Notes: generated by a model from the letters alone, not told the origin. A stretch of DNA of 49,260 nt from JAVBUY01 sp031552735 (GCA_031552735.1 JAVBMF010000020.1:1-49260), one strand, 5' to 3'; shown: positions 18,643-27,847, counted from the first letter of the stretch. Made by a program: numbers and translations.

Positions 18643-19680
18643 ATGGATGTATTTTCCGTTGCGCCGGTCATCCGGCAACACTATGCCCAGGGCGAGGTCG
18701 CGCCGGTGGTGCGGTTTCTGGGTGAACAGCAGCAGGGCGACGTGGTGCGCGCCGACAGCGTGGAAGCGCTGATCCAAGCGCTGCCCAAACAGATGCCCGC
18801 GCAGGTGTCGGTATCCGGCGTCGGCGCGTTCTCGGTGGCCACGCCGCCGCGTGCGGGGCGTCTGGCGGGTCGCGTGATCATCGTCACCGGCAGCGCGCAG
18901 GGCTTTGGCGAGGGCATCGCCGCTGAATTGCTCAAGCACGGCTGCTACATGGTCTACGCCGATTTGAACCTCGAACTGGCGCAAAAGAACGCCGATCTGG
19001 CTAACCAGACGTATGGCGAGGGCACGGCCATTGCCGTCAGCTGCGACGTGGCCAATGAGGCGTCGGTCAAGGCGCTGACCGAGGCCACCGTGGCGGCATT
19101 CGGCGGGCTGGATATGTTCGTGGCCAATGCCGGGGTGCTGATCTCCGGCTCGCTGGAAGACTTGGACATGAAGGCGTTTGAGCTGGTGACAAAGGTTAAC
19201 TACACGGCGTTCTTTGTGTGCGCCAAGTACGCGGCGCGCGTGATGCGCATGCAGCGTCAGGTCAACCCGAATGCCACCGCCGACATTGTGCAGATCAACT
19301 CCAAGTCCGGCCTGGAGGGCAGCAACAAGAACTTTGCCTACGCGGGCAGCAAGTTTGGCGGCATCGGTCTGGTGCAGTCCTTCGCCAAGGAGCTGGTGGA
19401 GTACGGCATCAAGGTCAACGCCATCTGCCCGGGCAACTTCTTCGAGGGGCCGCTGTGGATGCACCCAGAGAAGGGACTGTTTGCGCAGTATCTGGCAGCG
19501 GGCAAGGTGCCGGGCGCCAAGAACATGGACGACGTGAAGAAATTCTACGAGGCGAAGGTGCCGATGAACCGCGGTTGCTATCCGGTGGACGTGGCGCGCG
19601 CCATTCTGTATTGCGCAGAGCAGGCGTATGAGACTGGGCAGGCCATTCCGGTGACCGGTGGCCAGAACATGCTGAGCTAA
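18643..19680 (+). CDS. Short-chain dehydrogenase, sorbitol-6-phosphate 2-dehydrogenase-like, N-terminally extended
   Basis: 345 residues against about 260 for typical SDRs. The SDR core begins near residue 70: TGSAQGFGEG (cofactor), DMFVANAG, a catalytic Ser in INSKSG and YAGSK with catalytic Tyr/Lys. The last segment VTGGQNMLS fits the GutD/SrlD group. Residues 1-70 form an extension (FSVAPVIRQHYAQGEVAPVV...) that I do not recognise. Its own AGGAG-type RBS supports ATG 18643. An internal start is possible, but none is as good. It should oxidise a polyol phosphate to a ketose phosphate with NAD+. Confidence 0.82.
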   Translation: MDVFSVAPVIRQHYAQGEVAPVVRFLGEQQQGDVVRADSVEALIQALPKQMPAQVSVSGVGAFSVATPPRAGRLAGRVIIVTGSAQGFGEGIAAELLKHGCYMVYADLNLELAQKNADLANQTYGEGTAIAVSCDVANEASVKALTEATVAAFGGLDMFVANAGVLISGSLEDLDMKAFELVTKVNYTAFFVCAKYAARVMRMQRQVNPNATADIVQINSKSGLEGSNKNFAYAGSKFGGIGLVQSFAKELVEYGIKVNAICPGNFFEGPLWMHPEKGLFAQYLAAGKVPGAKNMDDVKKFYEAKVPMNRGCYPVDVARAILYCAEQAYETGQAIPVTGGQNMLS

Positions 19681-19689
19681 GGAGCAAGT

Positions 19690-20937
19690 ATGACGAAGGA
19701 ACAGTATATTGAGCGGTTGAACGCGCCGAGCAAGGCGGAGCGGCTGGATGCGCTGCGCGGACTGAAGGCCCTGCTGGATGCCGGGCAGATCGAGAAGCCC
19801 GTCACCGGCGACGATGTGAACAATCACATCCATACCACCTACTCGTTCTCGCCGTACTCACCGACCAAGGCGGTGTGGATGGCGTACATGGCCGGGCTGT
19901 CCACTGCGGGCATTGTCGATCATGACAGCATCTCTGGTGCGCGCGAGTTTATCGAGGCGGGGGAGATTCTGGGATTTCCGACCACGATCGGCTTTGAGCT
20001 GCGCGCGACGCATACCGGCACGGCACTCAAAGACCGCCGCACCAACAATCCGGATCAGGCGGGCATCTCGTACCTGACATTCCATGGCGTGCCGCACGAC
20101 CGCATCGACGTGGTGGCCGACTTCCTACGCCCGGTCTGTGCCGCGCGCGGCGAGCGCAACCGCGCCATGTGCGCCCGGATCGCCCCGATTCTGGACATTG
20201 CGCTGGACTATGACCGCGATGTGCTGCCCATCAGTTTCGCGCACGATGGCGGATCGGTAACCGAGCGTCACCTTCTCTATGCCGCCGGGCAAAAGCTGAT
20301 CGAGAAATATGGGCGTGGCGAGGCGCTGCTGACCTTCCTGCGCGGGCTGCTGCCGGTGTCCGACAGCGTGGCGGCGCAGCTGGCCGACGCGGACAACCCC
20401 TATTACGATTATGATCTGCTGGGGCTGCTCAAGAGCCATCTGGTGGAGCAATTTTACGTGCCCGCCGGGCAGATGGAGTGCCCCGACATGCGGGAGATGG
20501 TGCGCTTTGCGAGTGAGAACGGCATCATCGTCACCTATCCCTATCTGGGCGACGTGGGGAGTTCCGTGACCGGCGATAAAAAGGCGCAGGTATTCGAGGA
20601 CGGCTTCCTCGACGAGCTGTTCGAGACCCTGTATGCGCTGGGCTTTCGGGCGCTGTCATACATGCCCTCGCGCAACACGATGGCGCAGCTCACCAGGCTG
20701 CGCGCGTTGTGCGACCGCTATGAGATGCTGCAAATCAGTGGCGAGGATATCAACTCCCCGCGCCAGAAGTTCATTTGCGCCGCGATGCGCGACCCGGTGT
20801 TCCATAACTTGCTGGATACCACGTGGGCGCTGATCCACCATGAGCAGGCGGCCACCGCGAATATTGCCGACGCCTTCATGCGCAGTACATTGCCGCTGGG
20901 CGAACGCATCGAGTACTATAAGGAAATGAAACGATGA
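19690..20937 (+). CDS. PHP-domain metal-dependent phosphoesterase
   Basis: 415 residues. The N-terminal PHP motif HIHTTYSFSP (His46, His48) and the later GIVDHDSISGAREF give the typical metal-binding set of polymerase-and-histidinol-phosphatase hydrolases. More His/Asp/Glu ligand candidates occur in GFELRATHT and SFAHDGGS. Roughly 30 helical residues precede the domain. The RBS overlaps the stop of the SDR gene, so it is co-transcribed and probably translationally coupled. By context it may dephosphorylate a sugar or polyol phosphate or act as a lyase-like carbohydrate enzyme; the sequence does not say which. The last bases overlap the next gene (ATGA). Confidence 0.75.
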   Translation: MTKEQYIERLNAPSKAERLDALRGLKALLDAGQIEKPVTGDDVNNHIHTTYSFSPYSPTKAVWMAYMAGLSTAGIVDHDSISGAREFIEAGEILGFPTTIGFELRATHTGTALKDRRTNNPDQAGISYLTFHGVPHDRIDVVADFLRPVCAARGERNRAMCARIAPILDIALDYDRDVLPISFAHDGGSVTERHLLYAAGQKLIEKYGRGEALLTFLRGLLPVSDSVAAQLADADNPYYDYDLLGLLKSHLVEQFYVPAGQMECPDMREMVRFASENGIIVTYPYLGDVGSSVTGDKKAQVFEDGFLDELFETLYALGFRALSYMPSRNTMAQLTRLRALCDRYEMLQISGEDINSPRQKFICAAMRDPVFHNLLDTTWALIHHEQAATANIADAFMRSTLPLGERIEYYKEMKR

Positions 20938-21941
20938 CTGATCGCGCACTTTGGTTTGACAATCCCCGCACCGACCCGGCATGGAATCTGGCCTCGGAAG
21001 AACATCTGCTCAACGCATATGACGGCACCATCGCTATGCTGTGGCGCAACAACCGCTCGGTGATCATCGGCCGCAATCAGGACTTGCATGCCGAGGTGGA
21101 CATGGATTTTGCGCGCGCGCACGGCATTGATGTGGTGCGCAGGCTGACTGGCGGCGGCGCGGTGTTCCACGATCTGGGTAACGTGAACTACACCTTCATC
21201 GCCCCGCACGACGGCGGCCGCAGCGCCAACTTCGCCGCCTTCGCGCGGCCGGTGATTGCCGCGCTGGCGCAAATGGGCGTTACCGCCGAACTGTCGGGGC
21301 GCAACGATCTGCTGGTGGAAGGGCGCAAGATTTCCGGCTGCGCGCACACGCTGCACAATGGCCGCGCGCTGTATCACGGCACACTGCTGTTTTCCGCGAA
21401 TCTATCGGCAATGTCCGGGGTGTTGCGCGTCAACGAGCAAAAGTACAAGAGCAAGGGCATCGCGTCAGTCGCGTCGCGGGTGGGCAACCTGAGCGAATGG
21501 CTGGACACGCCGGAGCACCCGATGGATGTAGAACAGTTTATGGCCACACTGCGCGGGCTGTTGCTGGCGCAAGGTATGTTTGAACCGCACATATTCTCCG
21601 CCGATGATGTGGATGCTGTTGACAAATTTCGACAATCGAAGTATGCTAATCTTGCTTGGACAGACGGTGGCTGGCGTGGCGCGACCCGTCAAAAACAGGT
21701 GCGCACACCCGGCGGCAGTGTGGAGGCATCGCTTGTGGTTTCACAAGGGCGCATCGAGAAAGCGCGCCTGACCGGCGATTTCTTTGGCATCGCGCCGGTG
21801 GCCGAGGTCGAGGCACTGCTCGTGGGGCTACCCTACAGCCGCGAGCAGGTGGCGGAGGCGCTGACCGATGATTTGCTGGAGCGCACCATGAACGGTGTGC
21901 CGCGCGCATCGCTGCTCACGGCGCTGTTTGACGAGGTGTAG
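20934..21941 (+). CDS. lplA: Lipoate-protein ligase A
   Basis: 335 residues with the LplA/BPL fold. RRLTGGGAVFHDLGNVNYTF and GRKISGCAHTLHNGRALYHG are the lipoyl-AMP and lysine-binding signatures. The C-terminal accessory domain (~250-335) is present. It activates free lipoate with ATP and attaches it to lipoyl domains. The ATG overlaps the PHP stop by 4 bases, so it is in the same operon as the E2 at 11977 and probably lipoylates its Lys43. A dedicated ligase suggests that the complex depends on scavenged lipoate. Confidence 0.92.
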   Translation: MTDRALWFDNPRTDPAWNLASEEHLLNAYDGTIAMLWRNNRSVIIGRNQDLHAEVDMDFARAHGIDVVRRLTGGGAVFHDLGNVNYTFIAPHDGGRSANFAAFARPVIAALAQMGVTAELSGRNDLLVEGRKISGCAHTLHNGRALYHGTLLFSANLSAMSGVLRVNEQKYKSKGIASVASRVGNLSEWLDTPEHPMDVEQFMATLRGLLLAQGMFEPHIFSADDVDAVDKFRQSKYANLAWTDGGWRGATRQKQVRTPGGSVEASLVVSQGRIEKARLTGDFFGIAPVAEVEALLVGLPYSREQVAEALTDDLLERTMNGVPRASLLTALFDEV

Positions 21942-21965
21942 GTACATCGCGCGGATCAAAGGGGG

Positions 21966-22361
21966 ATGCGTGTGAAGAAGATTCAGTTTGGCACCATTGA
22001 ATTGCTGGGATGCATCGGCATCGTCATCTGGGTCGGCGCCAATATCCTGCGCATGTTCGATCTGAGCAATCATCCTGCGTACTTATTCGTGGTGGGCATG
22101 CTGCCCAATGTTGGCGCGTCGTGGTCGTTTACCATGCTGTTCAAGTGGCTGGTTCAGTGGCGTTGCGGCGGCGACTACACCATCCTGGCACACATGCTGT
22201 TGTGCGGCATTGTGCTGCTGCTCGGCCTGATATCGGAGCTTATCCACGACCTGTTTCTGGGCGCGCCGTTTGACCGGTACGATATGTTTGCGACGCTGCT
22301 TGCGCAGTTGTCGGTGATGGTGCTGCCCATCGTGAAGCCCGACCAGTGTTTCCGAGGATGA
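21966..22361 (+). CDS. Small multi-pass membrane protein of unknown function
   Basis: 131 residues with about four hydrophobic segments (near 12-28, 39-60, 74-92, 105-122). I do not recognise a family. An in-frame GTG at 21972 has a better spacing to AAAGGGGG than ATG 21966, so the true start may be 21972. It lies 24 bases after lplA and ends before a strong bidirectional terminator, so it may be the last gene of the polyol operon. Confidence 0.6.
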   Translation: MRVKKIQFGTIELLGCIGIVIWVGANILRMFDLSNHPAYLFVVGMLPNVGASWSFTMLFKWLVQWRCGGDYTILAHMLLCGIVLLLGLISELIHDLFLGAPFDRYDMFATLLAQLSVMVLPIVKPDQCFRG

Positions 22362-22372
22362 AGTCATAACGT

Positions 22373-22400
22373 AAAAAAGCCCGCCGGGAGGCGGGCTTTT
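22373..22400. terminator. Bidirectional terminator
   Basis: GCCCGCC (22379-22385) / GGCGGGC (22390-22396), loop GGGA, with six A before and four T after. It serves the + polyol operon and the - fucU/araC operon. Confidence 0.85.
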
Positions 22401-22413
22401 GCGTGTCGCAAGC

Positions 22414-22848
22414 TTACTTGATAACGCCCTTTTTCAAGATGACGTTGGCATACAGCGCGGTTTCGCCGGTCATGATCACCGCATAGCTCTTGTCAATGAC
22501 ACGGTCATAGAAGTCGAAACGCTCGACCTCCTCGAACGCCGCCGCACCGCGCGGATCGTGCTTGCTGACGATCTTCTTGTACTCGTCCCAAATCGGCGTC
22601 TTGCAGGGATCGCCGGGCATCACCTGCATCAGGGACACAGGATGATCGCTGTAGCTGTCGAGCGGGAAAATCTGCAAGATCGCGTCCAGAATGGTCGGAA
22701 TGCCGTGACCGTCCATGCGGATGACATGCTCCGCGCAGCTGTGGCCGGGGAAGTTGGCGTCGCCCAGCGTGATCTCGTCGCCATGGCCCATTTCGGCCAA
22801 TACCTTGAGCAGTTCCGGGGGAATGATCGCGGGGATACCTTTGAGCAT
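22414..22848 (-). CDS. fucU: L-fucose mutarotase (RbsD/FucU family)
   Basis: 144 residues, the usual length of FucU. MLKGIPAIIPPELLKVLAEMGHGDEI and the GDANFPGH segment with the catalytic His are the family signature, as is the C-terminal GETALYANVILKKGV. It interconverts alpha- and beta-L-fucopyranose so that the isomerase gets its preferred anomer. ATG 22848 is chosen for AGGAGGAT upstream; a longer in-frame start overlaps the regulator gene. It follows the AraC regulator on the - strand and faces the fucose catabolic genes across the divergent promoter region. Confidence 0.9.
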   Translation of the reverse strand: MLKGIPAIIPPELLKVLAEMGHGDEITLGDANFPGHSCAEHVIRMDGHGIPTILDAILQIFPLDSYSDHPVSLMQVMPGDPCKTPIWDEYKKIVSKHDPRGAAAFEEVERFDFYDRVIDKSYAVIMTGETALYANVILKKGVIK

Positions 22849-22870
22849 GGGATGATCCTCCTCGTGTTTT

Positions 22871-23734
22871 TTATGCTCCGGCACGCTGCTGGCGCACATA
22901 CTGCCCCGGCGTCATGCCTTTGTACCGTTTGAAGGTCTTGATAAAATACGTCAGGTTGTTGAATCCGCAGGCAAACGCGGTTTCTGTGATGTTCTGCTCG
23001 CTGGCGGCAAAGTGATAGCACGCCATCTCGATACGGTAGTAGTTCAGGTAGTCCAGCGGGCTTTTGTGCGTCGCCTCTTTGAAGAAGCGGCAGAAATATT
23101 TGGGCGTCATATTCAGCGTCGCCGACAGCCGCGTCAGCGACAGGGGCGAGGCGTATTCGCTCTCCATTAACTCCAGCACCTTTTTCAGCTTGAGCATCTT
23201 GGTGCCGTCCACACCACGCTTGGATGGTTCGGACTGATACGCGCGATACTTGTACACTTCGCCGACGAAGCGGAACAGGCAGCCCAGCGCGATCAGCGCG
23301 GAGCCTTCCCAGTCGTCGTGCAGTGCGTCAAACAGCGGGATCAACGTGTGCTGCGTGACCTTGCTGCCCGACGGAAAATGCGTCGTGACCGCGATGCGCC
23401 GGTGCAGGATGTCGCCGATATACTGCTTGCAATGGTCGTTGGTCTTTAGCAGCAGGCGCAGGTCGAACACCACGCAGTCATACTCGCAATCCGCCGGAAG
23501 GCCGCCATGCAGGCTGCCCGCCGAGATAAACGCGACATCCCCGGCGGTCATCAGGTGGGTTTCGCCATCGACCGTCAGGCGAAAGCTGCCCCGGCGCACA
23601 TGCAGCAGCTCAAATTCCTCGTGCCAATGGTAGGGCATCTCATAGCGCGGATGCACCGCGTCGATGTAGTGGTAGTCCAGCGGAAAATCCGGCGTGCCGC
23701 GCTGCCTGTGTTCATGATACTGCAAATAGGGCAT
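22871..23734 (-). CDS. AraC-family regulator of the fucose locus
   Basis: 287 residues. The N-terminal cupin-like sugar-sensing domain (~1-110) contains MPYHWHEEFELLHV. The C-terminal double HTH (~185-285) ends in FNNLTYFIKTFKRYKGMTPG, the AraC/XylS signature. RBS AAGGAGGA supports ATG 23734. It is divergent from fucA and co-transcribed with fucU, so L-fucose or a derivative is the likely effector (inference). Confidence 0.9.
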   Translation of the reverse strand: MPYLQYHEHRQRGTPDFPLDYHYIDAVHPRYEMPYHWHEEFELLHVRRGSFRLTVDGETHLMTAGDVAFISAGSLHGGLPADCEYDCVVFDLRLLLKTNDHCKQYIGDILHRRIAVTTHFPSGSKVTQHTLIPLFDALHDDWEGSALIALGCLFRFVGEVYKYRAYQSEPSKRGVDGTKMLKLKKVLELMESEYASPLSLTRLSATLNMTPKYFCRFFKEATHKSPLDYLNYYRIEMACYHFAASEQNITETAFACGFNNLTYFIKTFKRYKGMTPGQYVRQQRAGA

Positions 23735-23784
23735 GCTGCCTATCCTCCTTTGTGAAAAAGGTGAATATCGGACTACTTTTTGCC

Positions 23785-23814
23785 ATTATAGCATGAGCAT
23801 ATCATTAGATTCAA
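23785..23814 (-). promoter_or_regulatory. Promoter of the araC-fucU operon
   Basis: On the - strand: -35 TTGAAT (23814-23809), 18-base spacer, perfect -10 TATAAT (23790-23785). Confidence 0.65.
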
Positions 23815-23836
23815 TACTAGAATATAGATATATCGT

Positions 23837-23857
23837 TGCATGCTGCGGATGCATGCA
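23837..23857. promoter_or_regulatory. 7-7-7 inverted repeat upstream of fucA
   Basis: TGCATGC (23837-23843), 7-base spacer, GCATGCA (23851-23857), ending 5 bases before the GGGGGA ribosome site. It may be an operator or a hairpin masking the ribosome site. Confidence 0.5.
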
Positions 23858-23876
23858 TTTTTGGGGGATGATTGCG

Positions 23877-24572
23877 ATGCAGGAACGCTCCATGCGCGAA
23901 CAGATCGTGGATGTCTGCCACAAGATGTGGCGGCTCGGTTGGGTTGCAGCCAACGACGGCAATGTATCGGCACGCCTTCCCGACGGTACTTTTCTGGTGA
24001 CGCCCTCCGGCGTGAGCAAGGGCGACATGACGCCGGAGATGTTGGTGCGCATCGACGCACAGATGCATATTCTTGAGGCGACCGACGGATACAAGCCCTC
24101 GTCGGAGACCAAGATGCATATGCGCTGCTATGAGCGCAGAGACGATATCGGCGCGGTGGTGCACGCGCACCCGCCGACTGCCACCGGCTTTGCGGTGGCT
24201 GGACGCAGCATGGACGACTACTGCATGACCGAGGTGGTGGCGGCGATCGGTTCGATCCCACTGACGCCGTACGCGACGCCCTCCACCGATGAGGTGCCGG
24301 ACAATATCACGCCGTATCTGGAGCACCACGATGTGATGCTGCTGCAAAGCCATGGCGCGCTGGCGTTGGGCTGCGACCTGATTACCGCGTTTTATCGCAT
24401 GGAAACACTGGAACACTACGCCAAGATCGCGCTGAACGCGCACCTGCTTGGCGGCATCAGGGAGATCCCGCGACCGGAGATTGATAAGCTGCTGAAGCTA
24501 CGCGATACGACCTTCAAAATCACGGGCAGGCATCCGGGCTATAAAAAATATCCGGAGGTGGGCAAGCGTTGA
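23877..24572 (+). CDS. fucA: L-fuculose-1-phosphate aldolase (class II aldolase/adducin family)
   Basis: 231 residues, near the 215 of FucA. The zinc ligands are visible in VVHAHPPTATGF (two His) and QSHGALALG (third His). VTPSGVSKGDMTPEMLV and AANDGNVSARLPDG are family signatures, the latter in the phosphate-binding region. It cleaves fuculose-1-phosphate to DHAP and lactaldehyde. ATG 23877 is preferred: GGGGGA is at 23863-23868, and the longer frame upstream runs through the promoter region. Its last codon overlaps the kinase start. Rhamnulose-1-P aldolase activity is also possible, but the isomerase next door points to fucose. Confidence 0.88.
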   Translation: MQERSMREQIVDVCHKMWRLGWVAANDGNVSARLPDGTFLVTPSGVSKGDMTPEMLVRIDAQMHILEATDGYKPSSETKMHMRCYERRDDIGAVVHAHPPTATGFAVAGRSMDDYCMTEVVAAIGSIPLTPYATPSTDEVPDNITPYLEHHDVMLLQSHGALALGCDLITAFYRMETLEHYAKIALNAHLLGGIREIPRPEIDKLLKLRDTTFKITGRHPGYKKYPEVGKR

Positions 24573-25990
24573 GCACGCGTGTATTGGCATTTGACCTGGG
24601 TGCGTCCAGCGGACGCGCGATCCTGGGCGAATATGACGGCCAAGCGCTGACCATGCGCGAGGTGCACCGGTTCGACAACGAGCCGATGATGGACGACGGC
24701 CGCCTGTGCTGGAACTTTGGCGCGCTGATGGCGCATCTGCGCGAGGGCATTGAGAAGGCCGGGCTGTTTGACAGCGTGGGTGTCGATACCTGGGGTGTGG
24801 ACTATGGCTTGCTGGACGCCGAGGGCAAGCTGGTCGCCCGCCCGACGCATTACCGCGACGAGCGTACGGGGGGTATGGTCGAGAAGGTGACGGCAAAGGT
24901 GCCTGCTGCCGAACTTTACGCGCAGACCGGTTGCCAGATCATGGCGCTCAATACGCTGTTTCAGTTGGCGGCGGAGCAGAAGCACGGCCATACGCTGCTG
25001 TTTATGCCCGACTTGTTCGCCTACATGCTCTCCGGCGTGAAGGGCGCGGAACGCACCATCGCCTCGACCAGCCAGATGCTCTCGCCGGTTACGGGGCAGT
25101 GGCAGAAGGACTTGCTTGTGCGGCTCGGCATTCCCACCGATATGCTGCCGGAGGTGACCCCGCCGGGTACGGTGCGCGGCGAGCTAAAGGAAGAATATGG
25201 CGTGCCGGGCGCGAAAGTGGTGGCGGTCGCCGGACACGATACGCAGTCTGCGGTGGTTGCGGTGCCCTTTGCGTCGGAAAAGGCCGCATTTCTGTCCTGC
25301 GGAACGTGGAGCTTGTTGGGTGCCGAGCTGGACGAACCGATCCTGACTGAGCGCAGCATGCTCGACGGACTGTCCAACGAGCTGGGCGCCAACGGCAAGG
25401 TCAACTATTTGCAGAATATCAGCGGCCTGTGGCTGCTGCAGGAATGCCGCCGTGAGTGGAAGCGCATGGGGCAGAGCTTCTCCTATGCGGAGCTGATGCG
25501 CATGGCCGAGGAAGCCGAACCGCTGCGCACCTTTGTCGATCCGGACGCGGTGGCGTTTTCTGTGCCGGGCGACATGCTGAAAAAGATCGACGCGTACTGC
25601 GCGGCGCACAATCAACCCACGCCGCGCACCATTGGCGAATACGTGCGCACGATATACGAAAGTCTGGCGCTGCGCTACCGCATGGGCATGGAGAAGCTGG
25701 CGCGCGCAACCGGCAAGGCATTTGACACGCTGCACTTTGTCGGCGGCGGCGCGCAGGCAACGTTGCTGTGCCAGATGACTGCCGACGCGCTGGGCATGCC
25801 GGTGCAGGCCGGGCCGCTGGAAGCCACCGCGCTGGGTAATATCCTGATGCAACTAATCGCGCTGGGCAAGCTGGCTGATGTCAATGCCGCGCGTGCGCTG
25901 GTGCGTCAGGTGGAGCAGGTCACCTGCTATCAGCCGTGCGCCAACACTGCCTATGATGAGGCGTATCAACGCTTTTTATCACTATATTAG
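24569..25990 (+). CDS. FGGY kinase, RhaB-like, probable L-fuculokinase
   Basis: A 473-residue FGGY kinase. FDLGASSGRAILGEYDG, VDTWGVDYGLLD and the C-terminal FVGGGAQATLLCQM follow the rhamnulokinase pattern rather than E. coli FucK. Flanking fucA and fucI suggest that it phosphorylates L-fuculose. It starts with TTG 24569, overlapping the aldolase stop by TTGA, so translation is coupled; GGAGGTGGGC precedes it. It may also accept L-rhamnulose. No rhamnose isomerase is in view. Confidence 0.85.
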   Translation: MSTRVLAFDLGASSGRAILGEYDGQALTMREVHRFDNEPMMDDGRLCWNFGALMAHLREGIEKAGLFDSVGVDTWGVDYGLLDAEGKLVARPTHYRDERTGGMVEKVTAKVPAAELYAQTGCQIMALNTLFQLAAEQKHGHTLLFMPDLFAYMLSGVKGAERTIASTSQMLSPVTGQWQKDLLVRLGIPTDMLPEVTPPGTVRGELKEEYGVPGAKVVAVAGHDTQSAVVAVPFASEKAAFLSCGTWSLLGAELDEPILTERSMLDGLSNELGANGKVNYLQNISGLWLLQECRREWKRMGQSFSYAELMRMAEEAEPLRTFVDPDAVAFSVPGDMLKKIDAYCAAHNQPTPRTIGEYVRTIYESLALRYRMGMEKLARATGKAFDTLHFVGGGAQATLLCQMTADALGMPVQAGPLEATALGNILMQLIALGKLADVNAARALVRQVEQVTCYQPCANTAYDEAYQRFLSLY

Positions 25991-26018
25991 TTACCAACAG
26001 AAAGAAGGAGGAGAGAAC

Positions 26019-27800
26019 ATGTTGTATCCTAAGATTGGTATTCGTCCGACCATCGACGGTCGCTGGGGCGGTGTTCGCGAGGGGCTGGAGGTCCAGACCA
26101 TGAACATGGCCAAGGCGGCGAAGAAGCTTATCGAATCGCTGCGTTATCCCGACGGCACGCCGGTGCAGTGCGTGATTGCCGACTCCACCATCGGTGGCGG
26201 CGCCGAGGCTGCGCGCTGCCAGGACAAATTCACCACCGAGAACGTCGTCGCGACACTGACCGTCACGCCCTGCTGGTGCTACGGCTCGGAAACATTTGAC
26301 ATGGACCCCAAGACCATCAAAGCGGTGTGGGGTTTCAACGGCACCGAGCGTCCCGGCGCGGTGTACTTGGCCGCGGTGCTGGCCGCGTACGCGCAGAAGG
26401 GTCTGCCTGCGTTCTCGATCTATGGCCACGATGTGCAGGACATGGGCGACACGTCTGTGCCCGCCGATGTGGAGGAGAAGATCATCCGCTTCGCGCGCTG
26501 CGCGGTGGCGGTCGGCTGGATGAAGAACAAGGCGTACCTGAACATCGGCGGCATCTCGATGGGCATTGCGGGCAGCTATTGCGACGCGAACATGTTCCAG
26601 AAGTATCTGGGCATCCGCGCCGAGTGGGTGGATATGACCGAGGTGCTGCGCCGCGTAACGCTGGGCATCTATGATCCCCAGGAGTTTGACAAGGCGATGG
26701 CGTGGGTCAAGGCCAATTGCAAGGAAGGTCCGGACTTTAACCAGGGCAAGGAAGTGCCGGAGGTTATCAAGAAGTCCAAGCACATCGCGCCGGAGAAGGA
26801 TTGGGAGTTTGTCGTCAAGATGACGCTGGCAATGCGCGACCTGATGTTTGGCAACCCGAAGCTGGCCGAGCTGGGCTGGCACGAGGAATCGCTGGGCAAG
26901 AACGCAGTGGCTGGCGGCTTCCAAGGCCAGCGCGCTTGGACCGACTGGCTGCCCAATGCCGACTTTACCGAGGCGATCCTGGCCTCCAGCTTTGACTGGA
27001 ATGGCAAGCGCGCGCCGATCGCCTTTGCCACCGAGAACGATACGCTCAATGGCGTGGCGATGCTGCTGGGCACGCTGGTCACCGGCACTGCGCCGTGCTT
27101 CCATGACGTGCGCACCTACTGGAGCCCCGAGGCCACCGAGCGCGTCACTGGCAAGAAGCCGGCTGGAAAAGCGGCCAATGGCTTTATCCACTTGATCAAC
27201 AGCGGCGCGACCGCGCTGGACTGCACCGGCGCCGCCAAGAATGCCAAGGGCGAAGGCGTCATGAAGCAGTGGTGGGACATGACCGACGCCGATATGAAGG
27301 CTTGCCTGGACGCGACCGACTGGTGCCGCGCCAACAACGAGTACTTCCGTGGGGGCGGATACTCCAGCCACTTCAAGACGCTGGCTGAGATGCCGGTGAC
27401 CATGCTGCGCGTGAACATCGTCGAGGGTGTGGGCCCGGTGCTGCAACTGGCCGAAGGCTATACCGCCACGCTGGAGGACGACGTGCATCGCACGCTGGAC
27501 CTGCGCACCGACAAGACCTGGCCTACCACCTGGTTTGCCCCCAACCTGACCGGCGAGGGTCCGTTTAAGGACGTGTACTCGGTGATGGCCAACTGGGGCG
27601 CCAACCATGGCGTTACGGTCTATGGACACGTCGGCGCCGACCTGATCACGCTGTGCTCCATGCTGCGCATCCCGGTCAATATGCACAACGTGTCGCCCGA
27701 CAAGGTCTATCGTCCGCACAGCTGGGCCGGATTCGGCACGCAGGACAGCGAGGCGGCGGATTACGCGGCCTGCCAGCATTACGGGCCGATCTATCGCTAA
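26019..27800 (+). CDS. fucI: L-fucose isomerase
   Basis: 593 residues, the length of FucI (~590). YPKIGIRPTIDGRWGGVREG at the N-terminus, the NIGGISMGIAGSYCD region and LNGVAMLLGTLVTG are family hallmarks. The Mn-dependent enzyme converts L-fucose to L-fuculose, the first step before the upstream kinase and aldolase. ATG 26019 is fixed by AAGGAGGA, 28 bases after the kinase stop. It is the last gene of the + fuc operon, closed by a 15-bp-stem terminator. Confidence 0.95.
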   Translation: MLYPKIGIRPTIDGRWGGVREGLEVQTMNMAKAAKKLIESLRYPDGTPVQCVIADSTIGGGAEAARCQDKFTTENVVATLTVTPCWCYGSETFDMDPKTIKAVWGFNGTERPGAVYLAAVLAAYAQKGLPAFSIYGHDVQDMGDTSVPADVEEKIIRFARCAVAVGWMKNKAYLNIGGISMGIAGSYCDANMFQKYLGIRAEWVDMTEVLRRVTLGIYDPQEFDKAMAWVKANCKEGPDFNQGKEVPEVIKKSKHIAPEKDWEFVVKMTLAMRDLMFGNPKLAELGWHEESLGKNAVAGGFQGQRAWTDWLPNADFTEAILASSFDWNGKRAPIAFATENDTLNGVAMLLGTLVTGTAPCFHDVRTYWSPEATERVTGKKPAGKAANGFIHLINSGATALDCTGAAKNAKGEGVMKQWWDMTDADMKACLDATDWCRANNEYFRGGGYSSHFKTLAEMPVTMLRVNIVEGVGPVLQLAEGYTATLEDDVHRTLDLRTDKTWPTTWFAPNLTGEGPFKDVYSVMANWGANHGVTVYGHVGADLITLCSMLRIPVNMHNVSPDKVYRPHSWAGFGTQDSEAADYAACQHYGPIYR

Positions 27801-27811
27801 CGCTCTAAAAC

Positions 27812-27847
27812 AAAGTGCCTTTTGACGATTGTCAAAAGGCACTTTTT
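27812..27847 (+). terminator. Terminator of the fuc operon
   Basis: A perfect 15-bp stem AAAGTGCCTTTTGAC (27812-27826) / 27831-27845 with loop GATT, followed by T. It may also work weakly on the - strand. Confidence 0.9.
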
